NCBI RefSeq assembly: GCF_016342265.1
Contig: NZ_JAEIOS010000010.1
Span: 62,001 to 126,000, forward strand
Direction: 5' to 3'
Origin: Corynebacterium meridianum
Lineage (GTDB): Bacteria; Actinomycetota; Actinomycetes; Mycobacteriales; Mycobacteriaceae
Length of the DNA stretch: 64,000 nucleotides
Numbering within the stretch: position 1 is the first letter of the stretch; each line of letters begins with the position of its first letter. The notes beneath the pieces are model-generated. The model had not been told where the DNA came from, did no database searches, and worked only from the letters and a program-made list of their open reading frames with translations. A program made the position numbers and the translations under genes. This document shows, piece by piece, positions 16,704 through 26,572 of the stretch.

Positions 16704-17387
16704 TCAGGGGGTGGGGTCGAGGGCGGCGTCGGCACCGCTCGGGCGGTAGAGCTGGCGTTTCGCGATGTACTGGACGATTCCGTCGGGGACGAGATACCAG
16801 AGGGGCCTGCCTTCGGCGGCGCGCGCACGGCAGTCGGTCGACGAGATCGACATCGCGGGGATCTCGATCAGGGACAGCCGTTTCCGGTGCATCTCGGGGA
16901 GGATGGCGTCATCGAGCTCGTATCCGGGGCGGGTCACCCCGACGAACTCCGCGAGGGAGAACATCTCCTCCCAGTCCCGCCAGGTGACGATCTTGGCCAG
17001 CGCGTCGGCGCCGGTGATGAAGAACAGTTCGGCGGTGGGGAACTGCTTCCGCAGGTCCCGCAGCGTGTCGACGGTGTAGGTCGCTCCCCCGCGGTCGATG
17101 TCGACCCGGGAGACCGTGAAACGGGGATTGGAGGCGGTGGCGATGACCGTCATCAGGTAGCGGTCCTCCGCCTCGCTGACCTCACGTCCGGCCTTCTGCC
17201 ACGGCTGCCCGGTCGGCACGTACACGACCAGGTCGAGGTCGTGTAGGTCGGCTACCTCACTCCCCGCGACGAGGTGCCCGTTGTGGATCGGGTCGAAGGT
17301 GCCGCCCATGATCCCGATTCTCCGGGGACCGGACAGTGGCCGGGCGTCACCCGCAGGACTCCCGTGGTGTGGTGCGGAGGTGGTCAT
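16704..17387 (-). CDS. nadD: Nicotinate-nucleotide adenylyltransferase
   Basis: 227 residues. NadD joins nicotinate mononucleotide and ATP to make deamido-NAD in NAD synthesis. The nucleotidyltransferase motif [17 protein letters not shown] lies near residue 27, with [20 protein letters not shown] mid-protein and [13 protein letters not shown] (the ISSTxxR motif) near the end. The frame is open further upstream, but the ATG at 17387 starts just after a TAGTAT promoter box, consistent with a leaderless mRNA. About 20 residues precede the catalytic fold. Confidence 0.95.
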   Translation of the reverse strand: MTTSAPHHGSPAGDARPLSGPRRIGIMGGTFDPIHNGHLVAGSEVADLHDLDLVVYVPTGQPWQKAGREVSEAEDRYLMTVIATASNPRFTVSRVDIDRGGATYTVDTLRDLRKQFPTAELFFITGADALAKIVTWRDWEEMFSLAEFVGVTRPGYELDDAILPEMHRKRLSLIEIPAMSISSTDCRARAAEGRPLWYLVPDGIVQYIAKRQLYRPSGADAALDPTP

Positions 17388-17401
17388 GGCGACAGATACT
17401 A
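17385..17401 (-). promoter_or_regulatory. TAGTAT -10 of nadD, probable leaderless start
   Basis: TAGTAT on the minus strand at 17396-17401 lies 8 bases from the nadD ATG, with no ribosome binding site between. Confidence 0.45.
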
Positions 17402-17448
17402 CCCGGCGGGGCACCCGGGCGACGCCGGCCGCGCCCGCGCGGATCGGG

Positions 17449-18753
17449 TCAGGGCCGGGTCTGGCCGTCGCCGGTGAGCACCCACTTCGTGGTGGTGAGT
17501 TCGGGCAACGCCATCGGCCCACGCGCGTGCAGCTTCTGCGTGGAGATGCCGATCTCGGCGCCGAATCCGTACTGTTCCCCGTCGGTGAACGCGGTCGACG
17601 CGTTGACCATCACCGCGGCCGAGTCGACACCCGCCACGAAGGCTTCCGCCGCCCTGATACTGGTGGTGACGATGGCGTCGGTGTGTCCCGAAGACCAGCG
17701 GGCGATGTGCTCCACCGCCCCGTCGACCCCGTCGACCACGCCGACGGCGATGTCCATGGAGAGGTACTCGTCCGACCAGTCCGCGTCGGTCGCGGGTTCG
17801 ACGTCCGTGACGCCGAACGCGGCGAGCACGTCGACGTCGCCGTGGATCCGGACGCCGGCCTGCTGCAGGGCCTCGACGACGCGCAGCTTGTCTGCGTCGG
17901 GGATGGCGACGTCGAGGAGCACCGTCTCCGTGGCGTTGCAGACGCTCGGGCGGCGGGTCTTGCCGTTGATGGCGATGGCGATGGCCTGCTCCAGGTCCAC
18001 CGCACCGTCGATGTAGACGTGGCAGTTGCCGGTCCCGGTCTCGATCGCGGGCACCGTTGCGCCGGTGACCACGGCCTCGATCAGACCCGCCCCGCCGCGC
18101 GGGATCACGAGATCGACCAGTCCACGGGCGGTGATGAGGTCCTGCACACTGTCGTGGGTCTCGCACGGAAGGAGCTGCACCGCCTCCCGCGGCAGTCCCT
18201 GCTGCGCGAGGATGTCCTGCAGCACGCCGACGAGGGCGGTGTTGGAGTTGCGGGCGGACCGCGAGCCGCGCAGGAGCGCGACGTTGCCGGATTTCAGGGC
18301 GAGCCCGAAGGCGTCGACGGTGACGTTGGGGCGGGCCTCGTAGACCATGCCCATCACCCCGAGGGGCACCCGGACCTGTCGCATCCGGATGCCGTTCGGC
18401 AGTGTCTTTCCGCCGGTCACGTCGCCCACGGGGTCCGGCAGGGCGGCGACCTGGCGGAGCCCGCCGGCGATCCCGGCGATGCGGTCCGCGTCGAGGGCGA
18501 GCCGGTCGATGAGGGACTCGCTCATTCCGGCGTCCCGGCCCGCGGCGATGTCGCGCGCGTTCGCCTCGAGCAGCTCCTCGGAGCGGGCGACGAGTGCGTC
18601 GGCCGCGGCCAGCAGTACCTCGTTCTTGGTGTCCGTCGTGGCCTGAGCGATGGTCCGTGCGGCGGCTTTCGCCGCGCGGGCCTTCGCCAGGACCTCCTCG
18701 CGTTCCCGTTGCCGGGGGGAGGAGGTCGTGTCGGCGTTGTCAGCGGGGTTCAT
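17449..18753 (-). CDS. proA: Gamma-glutamyl phosphate reductase
   Basis: 434 residues. ProA reduces gamma-glutamyl phosphate to glutamate semialdehyde with NADPH, the second step of proline synthesis. Aldehyde-dehydrogenase-fold landmarks are present: [35 protein letters not shown], the catalytic cysteine in [12 protein letters not shown], and a C-terminal [17 protein letters not shown]. Its partner proB is 8 kb away on the same strand, with a dehydrogenase gene and a divergent nuclease-helicase pair in between. In other corynebacteria, as I recall, only the dehydrogenase separates them. Confidence 0.97.
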   Translation of the reverse strand: MNPADNADTTSSPRQREREEVLAKARAAKAAARTIAQATTDTKNEVLLAAADALVARSEELLEANARDIAAGRDAGMSESLIDRLALDADRIAGIAGGLRQVAALPDPVGDVTGGKTLPNGIRMRQVRVPLGVMGMVYEARPNVTVDAFGLALKSGNVALLRGSRSARNSNTALVGVLQDILAQQGLPREAVQLLPCETHDSVQDLITARGLVDLVIPRGGAGLIEAVVTGATVPAIETGTGNCHVYIDGAVDLEQAIAIAINGKTRRPSVCNATETVLLDVAIPDADKLRVVEALQQAGVRIHGDVDVLAAFGVTDVEPATDADWSDEYLSMDIAVGVVDGVDGAVEHIARWSSGHTDAIVTTSIRAAEAFVAGVDSAAVMVNASTAFTDGEQYGFGAEIGISTQKLHARGPMALPELTTTKWVLTGDGQTRP

Positions 18754-18767
18754 GCCGCCGAATCTTA
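18751..18767 (-). promoter_or_regulatory. TAAGAT -10 of proA, probable leaderless start
   Basis: TAAGAT (minus strand, 18762-18767) ends 8 bases before the proA ATG; no ribosome binding site is visible. Confidence 0.5.
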
Positions 18768-18855
18768 GCAGCGCACAAGTATCCGTGCTGGGTGATCCGC
18801 CCCGGCTCGAGACATCTCTACCTGGCCCCGTACCGCCCCGGGGGATGGGAATCGA

Positions 18856-18882
18856 ACACCCCGTCGATCCGGGACGGGGTGT
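18856..18882. repeat. 10-bp inverted repeat between proA and the addB-like gene
   Basis: ACACCCCGTC (18856-18865) pairs with GACGGGGTGT (18873-18882) across a 7-base loop in the divergent promoter region. It may be an operator or an mRNA hairpin; no T-run follows. Confidence 0.45.
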
Positions 18883-18979
18883 GTGTCCCGCCCGCCGCTA
18901 AGCTCGTGGACATCGAGTCACCGTCCCCCGCCGCCCGAGGTTTCGACCCCGGAGGCGCAACGACAAGGATCACCACCGC

Positions 18980-21976
18980 ATGAGCGCCACCAGCGTCGCA
19001 GCCCAGCTCGCCACAGCCATCGGGAAGGTACGCGAGAATTCCCCGCTCCGCCCGGTCACGATAATCTGCGGGCCGCGGGCCCGCGGCGACATCCTCGAGG
19101 AACTGACCTCGGCCGGCACCGTTCTCGGGGTGAAGGTCACCTCCTGCACCGGGTACATCCTGGACAGGGCTGCGGAGCTGACGGAGGGGAAGGACGGACG
19201 TCAGCTGCTCGACCGGTCCCGGATCACCGGGTCGGTCATGCGGCTGCTCACCGACACGGACAACGAGTTCGTGCGCCACGGTACCGCCGATCAACCTGCG
19301 ACGCGGCGCGCACTGGTGACCATCGTGACGGAACTCCTCAGCCTTCCGGAGCACCTGCGGGGAAACACCGACGGCCGGCTCCTGCCCGGCGCGTGCCTCG
19401 ACATCGCACGCCGGGTTCGGGACCTGAATCCCGACTGTTTCACCTGGCAGGATGCGTGCCGCCACGCCCTCACCCCGCCGCCCGACGGTGCCGCCGTCAT
19501 CGTCGTCGATGTTCTGCCCGCGGATCCGGCGCAGCGGTGGTTCCTCGATCGCATGGATGCCATCCGGATTGACAGCGTCTCCTCGTCCACGGGCCCGCAG
19601 CGTGCCCCGGAGGACGGTCCGCAGAACGATCGACAACCCGTCGTGTGGTCCTGCAGCGACGAGAACGATGAGGTGATGCGGGTGGTCCGCCACGTCCGGC
19701 GACTCATCGCGGAGGGCACCCCACCGCACCGGATCGCCTGCGGATGGTGCAGCCCGGACTACGGCCGGCGGCTCGCCGATGCCCTGCGTTCGGCATCGGT
19801 GCCCTTCACCGGGTTCTCGGATCTGAGGTGGTCGGACGCCCCGGAGATCCGCGCGCTGCTGCGCATTCTGGAGCTCGATCCGGACGATCTGCCCCGCCGG
19901 GGGCTGGCGGCGGTCCTCGGAACCGGGGTCATCCGGAACCCGGCCGACGACGCACCGGTCCGCCTGACCGCGTTCGACCGGGCCACCCGACGCGCCCGCC
20001 GCCTCGACACCGTCGCGGACTGGGAGTCCCTGGAAGAACCGGAAACGGAGCCGGGCGCTGATCCGGGGATGGATGAGGTACACCGGATCCGGCGGTGGGT
20101 CCTCTCCCTCCGCGATGACCTGGGCGGGTTGTGGGGGACGACGACCTGGGACGGGTTCACGGAATCCCTGCGCGGTCTCGCGGCCGCTCATCTACGCCCC
20201 GCGAGCGATCCGGGGAGCGCTGCTGCGCTGGCCACGATCACCAGGGCCGTGGACGCGCTGGCGACGATGGGCGCCCAGCTGCCGCAGTTCCGGATGGATC
20301 TGGCGACCGAGCTGTTCGCCACCTTCTTCGACGAACTCCAGCCGGTCGAGACACCGGTGAACGGTGTCTCCATCGGCGGGATCGATGATCTTCCCGGCAG
20401 GATCCTGGATGCCGTGATCATCCTCGGAGCCACGGAGGCTGCGCTGCCCGGTTCCGTGAACGAGTCCAGCGCCATCACCTTCGCGCAGCGGGGGCAGACC
20501 CCGGAGGAGATCCAGAACACACGCACCGAGGTGTTCCGGCGGGCGTGCGCAACCGCCCCCGGACACGCGGTGATCAGCTATCCCCGCAGCCACTGCGACG
20601 GTTCCGGCGGCGTCGGCCGGTCCCGGCTCCTGGACATCGAACCGACGCTGGTCTCCGGGGGCCTGGTCGGTTCCCTGTCCGGGGAGGGAGCAGACACCAT
20701 TCCGGCGGACCCGCAGGAACTCCTGCTGGCGCAGATCCTCGCCGGTGGGAATCCCGATCCGAAGATCCACAGATCGGCGGACATCATCCGGGCCCGTGGC
20801 ACCGGCGCCGCGGCAGGAGAACCCTTCAGCACGTACAACGGGTGGATCCCCGGGTTGACCACCGATCTGTTCGACCGGGAGCTCTCGGCGACGGCGTTGG
20901 AGAGTTATCCGGTCTCTCCCCTGACGTTCTTCATCGAGCGGGTCCTCGGCTGCCGGATCCTCGAGGACGCTCCCGCGGGGGCCGGTATCGATCCCCGCGA
21001 CCGGGGAACCGTCTACCACCGGATCTTCGAACTCTGGACCAGGGAGATCTGGCTGGACACCGACCCCCGGCCGGCCTGCGCCGCGGACATCGACTGGGAT
21101 GCGGCCCGGCGTCGGTTGGACGCCATCACCGATGAACAGCTCACCGACATGGCTCCCGCGTCCGGGGCAGGTGCCCGCTGGAACCTATTCCGCTCCGAGG
21201 TGCACACCACGGTGGGAGCCTGGTTCGTGGAGGAACGCGCCGATGCCGTCGACGGGTGGGTGCCGGTCGGTGCCGAGCTAACCTTCGGCGGTGTGCACCG
21301 GGACGAAGGGGAGGCGGCACCGCCGCTCGAGGTGACGCTGCCCGGTGGCCCGGTCCTGAAGTTCCGTGGATCCATCGATCGGCTGGACTACCACCCCGCC
21401 CGCCGGATCCTCCGGATCACCGACTACAAGTCGGGCAGACAGCTCTACTCGGGGAAGATCAACCAGGAGCACCCCACCGGCGAGAGCATCCTCCGGCTGC
21501 AGCTCGCCCTGTACGGCGCGGCGGTCCACGCCGCGCTCGACGCCGCGACACCACTCTTCGCCGACCTACGGATGCCGGCACGGGCCGCGACCGGAGCTCC
21601 GCTGGTGGCGCTACCGGACCTCGACCCACCCGGCATCGAGTCCCGGTACCGGTTCTTCACCGACCGCACCCCGCAGGGGGAGACGCGAACGTCATCCATC
21701 ACCGTCGACGGCAGTGTGCTCGCGCATCTCGTCGAGAAGCTCGGCGCCCTGCACTCGCTGATCGGCTCCGGGGTGTTCCCGCCCCAGAGTCGGACCGGAA
21801 ACACCGGGGACCTGCCGCGGCCGAATTATCTGCGGCTGGGTGCCGCGAACTACGACAGGGCGGCCGCGGCACTGGCGGAGCGGGGATTCGACCCACTCCC
21901 CCTCGTCCCCGGAAACAACCCGTGGGACCACGCGAATGCCGGAACCACCCCCACCGCAGACCCGAGGAAGCAGTGA
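18980..21976 (+). CDS. AddB-like PD-(D/E)XK nuclease subunit
   Basis: 998 residues resembling the AddB/RecC-like subunit of AddAB double-strand-break resection enzymes. The helicase-like part (1-650) shows the layout ITFAQRGQTPEEIQNTRTEVFRRA. The C-terminal quarter is a RecB-type nuclease: an early YPVSPLTFFIERVLGCRI and DRGTVYHRIFELW, then D800 in GSIDRLDY, D815 and K817 in ITDYKSGR, then the QLALYG motif. The N-terminal site where AddB usually has a Walker A loop reads IICGPRARGD and lacks GK(S/T). The C-terminal cysteine cluster that builds the AddB iron-sulfur staple is also absent. AAGGA lies about 10 bases before the ATG. The stop overlaps the helicase start (GTGA), so the two proteins are made together. 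Confidence 0.85.
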   Translation: MSATSVAAQLATAIGKVRENSPLRPVTIICGPRARGDILEELTSAGTVLGVKVTSCTGYILDRAAELTEGKDGRQLLDRSRITGSVMRLLTDTDNEFVRHGTADQPATRRALVTIVTELLSLPEHLRGNTDGRLLPGACLDIARRVRDLNPDCFTWQDACRHALTPPPDGAAVIVVDVLPADPAQRWFLDRMDAIRIDSVSSSTGPQRAPEDGPQNDRQPVVWSCSDENDEVMRVVRHVRRLIAEGTPPHRIACGWCSPDYGRRLADALRSASVPFTGFSDLRWSDAPEIRALLRILELDPDDLPRRGLAAVLGTGVIRNPADDAPVRLTAFDRATRRARRLDTVADWESLEEPETEPGADPGMDEVHRIRRWVLSLRDDLGGLWGTTTWDGFTESLRGLAAAHLRPASDPGSAAALATITRAVDALATMGAQLPQFRMDLATELFATFFDELQPVETPVNGVSIGGIDDLPGRILDAVIILGATEAALPGSVNESSAITFAQRGQTPEEIQNTRTEVFRRACATAPGHAVISYPRSHCDGSGGVGRSRLLDIEPTLVSGGLVGSLSGEGADTIPADPQELLLAQILAGGNPDPKIHRSADIIRARGTGAAAGEPFSTYNGWIPGLTTDLFDRELSATALESYPVSPLTFFIERVLGCRILEDAPAGAGIDPRDRGTVYHRIFELWTREIWLDTDPRPACAADIDWDAARRRLDAITDEQLTDMAPASGAGARWNLFRSEVHTTVGAWFVEERADAVDGWVPVGAELTFGGVHRDEGEAAPPLEVTLPGGPVLKFRGSIDRLDYHPARRILRITDYKSGRQLYSGKINQEHPTGESILRLQLALYGAAVHAALDAATPLFADLRMPARAATGAPLVALPDLDPPGIESRYRFFTDRTPQGETRTSSITVDGSVLAHLVEKLGALHSLIGSGVFPPQSRTGNTGDLPRPNYLRLGAANYDRAAAALAERGFDPLPLVPGNNPWDHANAGTTPTADPRKQ

Positions 21977-24900
21977 TCACGATGACCGCACCCACGCTCC
22001 AGGACGACGCAGCACGGCGGACCATCACGACCGCCACCGACACCAACCTCTTCGTCGAGGCCGGCGCGGGATCGGGGAAGACACATCTCCTCGTCCAACG
22101 CCTGATCACCCTCATCGCGGAGGAAGGAGTCCCCGTCGACCACATCGCGGCGATCACCTTCACGGAGAAGGCCGCGGGCGAGCTCGCCGAACGGCTCCGC
22201 CGCGCACTCGAATCCATCGCCTCGACCGGCGTGCACGACTCGGGCATCGCGGTCCGGCGCTTCGCCGACACCGACACCGCACGCCGGAACGCCCGGGCCG
22301 CCCTCGAGCAGCTTCCCGCGGCGGCCATCGAGACCCTGCACGCCTTCTGCCTGCGCATCATCACCCTCCATCCCCTCGAAGCGGGTGTCCCACCGACCAT
22401 CAGGGTCGCCTCCGACTTCACGAGCCTCCTCGCGTCCGATGAACTCGCCGCCGGGTTCCTCGCTCTCTGCGACGAGACGATCAGCGGCAGCATCCCGGAT
22501 CTGACGGAACTGCCCAACTGCCGGGTGAGCGGCGCGCGGTTCGCGGAGAGCCTCGCCGCCCTGTCGGTTCACGGGGACTGGTTGACCGCCGTGCGGGACC
22601 GTGTCCGGTGGATGGACGAGCACTGGGGCGACCTAGGCCCCACGATCGCAGCTCCCCTCGTCAAACCCGAACCGATCGGCTCCCGGGACGTCGACGACTA
22701 CATCCGGCGCCTCCGCGAACTCCTCCGGAACTGCACGAACGGCGAGGACAAGTTCGCCGTCACCGTGGCCACGTGCCTCAACAACGCGGAGGCACTGCTC
22801 GCCCACCCCGACCCCGCACCGGAGGACCTGGCACCGCCGTCGTTCTCCAGCGGCCGCGGCGGCAGGACCGCCGACTGGTCGATCCCGATCCAGGACGCCA
22901 AGGACCGGTTCCGCGACATCGGCGAGGACTGGGCGGCCAGGTACGCGGAGATGCCGGCGTACCACGTGAGTGTGGTGCGCCACGTCATGGCCTGCCACGT
23001 CGTCGACACCGCGCAACGCCGGATCAACGGCGGCACACTCGACTTCCACGACCTGATCTACGTCGCCGACCGACTGCTCACCGGACAACCGGGAGCGGTC
23101 GGGGACATCGCCGCGGACACCCGCGAGACCGTCCGCGGCGAGCTCCACCGCCGGTTCACCCACCTGCTGATCGACGAGTTCCAGGACACCGACCCCGCGC
23201 AGCTCCGCATCATCCGGGCGATCGCGGGCAACGGCGGAGATCCGCTCCCCGGCCACCTGTTCACCGTGGGCGACCCCAAGCAGTCGATCTACCGTTTCCG
23301 ACGCGCCGACATCGACTCCTACCTCGATGCACGAAACACCGGACGGTCCGAGCTCGTCGAGCTCACCACGAACTTCCGTTCCTCCGCCCCGGTCATCGAC
23401 TGGGTCAACGGTGTCTTCTCCACCCTGTTCGCCGACGCCGGGACCACCGGCGAGGGACAGGGGAACACCGTCCCCTTCGCGGCACTGACCGCGCGCCCGG
23501 GTGCCCCGGTCGAGGATTGCGGCGTCGTCGTGATGAACAACAACCGCGACAACGAAGAAGAACTCACGCCCGAGGAAGCGGAGAACAGGGACATTGTCAC
23601 GGCCGTGCGTGCTGCCCTGGCAGGCCGGTGGCGCCACCACCCGAGAGGATCCGAACCGGGTGAGTCGGCTCCGCTCCGGCTCCGCGACATCGCCGTCCTG
23701 TCCGTGACGCACAAGGCGGCCCGGGCGACGATGGCCGCGCTGCGGGACGCCGGTATCCCCTGCATCAGCGAGAATTCCTCGCTGGTCTACCAGGGCACCG
23801 AGATCGTCGACCTGCACACCGTCCTGCGGGCGATCGCCGACCCGGCGGACGAATTCACCGTGGCTGCGGCACTCCGCACCGGCCTCATCGGTTGCTCCGA
23901 CGGGGACCTCGCAGACTGGCGGGCCGACGGTCACCGGTTCCGGTTCCCCCGGAACTCGAACGACGGCGACGAGGGCTCCGTCTCCCCGTCAGCCGTGGCG
24001 GAGGGACTCGACCTGCTCGGGACACTCGCCGGGGCGACGTCCGGGCAACCCGTCGGCCGAATCGTCGCCACGACCATCGACGCGCTGAACATGGACGCCG
24101 TAGCCGCCGAACTCCGACGCGACCCGACCCCGGCGCTCCACCGGATCCGCACTGTACGGGACAACGCCCACGAGTACAGCCGGGAGGTCGGCGGAGACCT
24201 GCGCGGTTACCTCGAGTGGTCCGATACCCAGGCGATCACCAGCTCCCGGGTCGCTGAGCCGGTCATCGACACCGAGGACGTCGACGCCGTCCGGGTGCTC
24301 ACCGTGCACGGCGCGAAGGGACGCGAGTTCCCGATGGTGATCCTCGCCGGACTCAGCGGCCGGAAACGTACCCACACCGCGGACATCGGATTGAACAGGG
24401 CGACCGGCGGCACGGTGGCGATGCGGCTCAGCGCCAGCTGCACGCAGCTGCGCACCCCGGAATGGGAGGCCTGGTCCGAGACAGAGAAGCTCGCGTCGGA
24501 GGCGGAGTGGATCCGACTGCTCTACGTGGCGGCGACCCGCGCGGAATCTGTCCTCCTCATCCCGCTGGAACCCGCCCTGACCGCCAAGGGGAAACCCCGC
24601 AGGGACTGCGCCGGATACCTCCTGCACGAACTGCTGGACCCCGGGAAAGTAGAATTCGCCGGACTGGCGGACATCGCACCCGCAGCGACCGCGGGCTCTC
24701 CGGCCGCCCGACGGCCGGACGAACTCGAGCGCGACACCCGTGAGGTGGACGCCGCCGTCCTGTCGGCCGTGAGCCGTCCGGGCCGGGCGGCGGTCACCCG
24801 ACTCGCCCACGGCGATCCCGCCCTCACCGACCTCCCGGACGACTATCCGGCCCCCGCCGACGGAGGCACCGGATTCCGGCTCGCCGGGGCACCCGTGTCA

Positions 24901-25377
24901 AAGGACCACGGCACCGCGTTCGGTACCGCGGTGCACCGGGTCATGGAGCGCGTCACCGATCCCGGCGAAGTCGAGGAACTGGCCGCCGGTGCGGCACGGC
25001 TGACGGGACTCACCGACCTGGAGACGGCCTCCGTCCGTGGCGCAGCGGAGAGCTTCCTCTCGTCCCCGCTGATCCGGCGCGCGCTCGCTGGCGAACACCA
25101 CCGGGAACTGGCCGTCGCCGGGTGCGTCGGGGACATCACCGTCGACGGCATCATCGACCTGATCTACCGCGACGACGACGGCTGGGTGATCCTCGACTAC
25201 AAGACCGACGCGGGGCTCAGCGCGAGCACCGCCGACGAGTACTTCCGGCAGCTGGGGCTCTACGCCCACCTCATCGGCGAGGGGCTGGGTGCCCCGGTGA
25301 CCAGGCTGGAACTGGCGGTGGCGCGGAAGGGACAACCCGAGATCATCACCCGGTACAGGGCGCACCTTCCCGGGTGA
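21973..25377 (+). CDS. AddA-like UvrD/RecB helicase-nuclease
   Basis: 1134 residues from GTG 21973 (GAGG 5 bases upstream; an ATG at 21982 is the alternative). It carries all superfamily 1A helicase motifs: AGAGSGKT (30-37), AITFTEKAAGEL, LLIDEFQDTDP (398-408), VGDPKQSIYRFRRAD (from 432), TNFRSSAPVIDWVN, VRVLTVHGAKGREFPMVILAG and RLLYVAATRAE. The C-terminal RecB-family nuclease has GTAFGTAVHRVME, D1062 in GIIDLIY and D1075/K1077 in ILDYKTD. So both subunits keep nuclease residues, as in AddAB. The predicted job is end processing of double-strand breaks for recombination, and possibly destruction of phage DNA. It converges on the dehydrogenase gene with only 18 bp between. Confidence 0.9.
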   Translation: MITMTAPTLQDDAARRTITTATDTNLFVEAGAGSGKTHLLVQRLITLIAEEGVPVDHIAAITFTEKAAGELAERLRRALESIASTGVHDSGIAVRRFADTDTARRNARAALEQLPAAAIETLHAFCLRIITLHPLEAGVPPTIRVASDFTSLLASDELAAGFLALCDETISGSIPDLTELPNCRVSGARFAESLAALSVHGDWLTAVRDRVRWMDEHWGDLGPTIAAPLVKPEPIGSRDVDDYIRRLRELLRNCTNGEDKFAVTVATCLNNAEALLAHPDPAPEDLAPPSFSSGRGGRTADWSIPIQDAKDRFRDIGEDWAARYAEMPAYHVSVVRHVMACHVVDTAQRRINGGTLDFHDLIYVADRLLTGQPGAVGDIAADTRETVRGELHRRFTHLLIDEFQDTDPAQLRIIRAIAGNGGDPLPGHLFTVGDPKQSIYRFRRADIDSYLDARNTGRSELVELTTNFRSSAPVIDWVNGVFSTLFADAGTTGEGQGNTVPFAALTARPGAPVEDCGVVVMNNNRDNEEELTPEEAENRDIVTAVRAALAGRWRHHPRGSEPGESAPLRLRDIAVLSVTHKAARATMAALRDAGIPCISENSSLVYQGTEIVDLHTVLRAIADPADEFTVAAALRTGLIGCSDGDLADWRADGHRFRFPRNSNDGDEGSVSPSAVAEGLDLLGTLAGATSGQPVGRIVATTIDALNMDAVAAELRRDPTPALHRIRTVRDNAHEYSREVGGDLRGYLEWSDTQAITSSRVAEPVIDTEDVDAVRVLTVHGAKGREFPMVILAGLSGRKRTHTADIGLNRATGGTVAMRLSASCTQLRTPEWEAWSETEKLASEAEWIRLLYVAATRAESVLLIPLEPALTAKGKPRRDCAGYLLHELLDPGKVEFAGLADIAPAATAGSPAARRPDELERDTREVDAAVLSAVSRPGRAAVTRLAHGDPALTDLPDDYPAPADGGTGFRLAGAPVSKDHGTAFGTAVHRVMERVTDPGEVEELAAGAARLTGLTDLETASVRGAAESFLSSPLIRRALAGEHHRELAVAGCVGDITVDGIIDLIYRDDDGWVILDYKTDAGLSASTADEYFRQLGLYAHLIGEGLGAPVTRLELAVARKGQPEIITRYRAHLPG

Positions 25378-25395
25378 GCGGAACCCCGCGGTGGG

Positions 25396-26310
25396 TCAGT
25401 AGCCGCGGTCCGGGTCCACCTCGGTGGGCATCCGCTCCCCCGCTTCGAGGGCGTCCAGGTTCGCAAGCACCGCGTCCGGCATGAGGCGCTGCATGCTCCT
25501 GAAGGTGTTGGCCGTGTGCGGGGTGATGACCACGTTGTCCATCCCCCACAGCGGATGGTCGTCGGGCAGCGGCTCGGGATCGGTGACGTCCAGGCCCGCC
25601 GCCCGGATCTGCCCCTCCTCGAGGGCGGTCACCAGATCATCGGTGACCACCAGCGGTCCGCGTCCGACGTTGATGAGTACCGCGGTGTCCTTCATCAGCC
25701 CCAGGGTCCGGGAGTTGATCATCCCGCGGGTGGCCTCCGTCAACGGTGCCGCGAGGATCACGTGGTCCGCACGGCGCAGAACATCGTCGGTGTGCTCCGC
25801 GGTGACGGTCTCCGCTGCGCCCTCCACGGGCCGCCCGGAGTTGTTCACCGCGATGACCTCGCACCCGAATCCGGTCAGCATGGGAATCAGATCATGCCCG
25901 ATTCCACCGGCACCGATGACGGCGACGGTCGCGCCGAACAGCCATCCGGTCCCCTCGTGGACATCGGGTGCGGAGTCGAACGTGCGCTCGCGGGCGACGT
26001 GCACGTGCATGTGCAGCGCGGAGAGCAGCAACGCGACCGCGGACTCGGCGACGGGGCGCCCGTAGACACCGGAGGCGTTCGCCCAGCGACGGGTGTCGTC
26101 GATGAGACCGGCGTCGAAAAATGCGTCGATGCCCGCGAGACACAGCTGGACGAAGCGGATGTTGTCCGGCAACGACTCGGGGAAATCACCGGGCACGCCG
26201 TTGAACACGAGGAAATCGGCGTCGGCGAGATCCTCCACGCGCTGGTGCCCGCGGCCGGACAGCGCCTCCACGATGCTGTCCCACTCCCGTGTCCCCATGA
26301 CGTACTTCAT
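25396..26310 (-). CDS. D-isomer-specific 2-hydroxyacid dehydrogenase
   Basis: 304 residues. Enzymes of this family reduce 2-keto acids with NAD(P)H. The Rossmann motif VAVIGAGGIGHDLIPML, the substrate-binding LINVGRGPLVVTDDLV, the LDVTDPEPLPDDHPLW loop and the catalytic histidine in VVITPHTANT are all present. I chose the ATG at 26310 because AAGGA lies about 10 bases upstream; an earlier in-frame start adds only seven residues. The gene sits between proB and proA in corynebacteria and is often called unkdh there. Its substrate is not known. Confidence 0.92.
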   Translation of the reverse strand: MKYVMGTREWDSIVEALSGRGHQRVEDLADADFLVFNGVPGDFPESLPDNIRFVQLCLAGIDAFFDAGLIDDTRRWANASGVYGRPVAESAVALLLSALHMHVHVARERTFDSAPDVHEGTGWLFGATVAVIGAGGIGHDLIPMLTGFGCEVIAVNNSGRPVEGAAETVTAEHTDDVLRRADHVILAAPLTEATRGMINSRTLGLMKDTAVLINVGRGPLVVTDDLVTALEEGQIRAAGLDVTDPEPLPDDHPLWGMDNVVITPHTANTFRSMQRLMPDAVLANLDALEAGERMPTEVDPDRGY

Positions 26311-26572
26311 CTGTGGCCGTTCCTTTCCCACGCCAGGATATGCCCGGCGCGGCGTCGAATCGTGTGTTGTCGCTCCAACCTAGCCGCTTCCCCCGGCAGC
26401 AGGTGCGCGTTTTCACCCCGGCACTCGCGACGGGGGTTCCCGGGTTCCGGCGCCCCGACGCCGAGGCACTCGGGCGGACACCGCCGCAGGTGCGGGGCGT
26501 GTGTGGTGGATTCCGGCCACCGGGTTCCGCCGGAGCCTGTGTTGCGCGGGTGGCGACGGAATCGAGCGCCAT

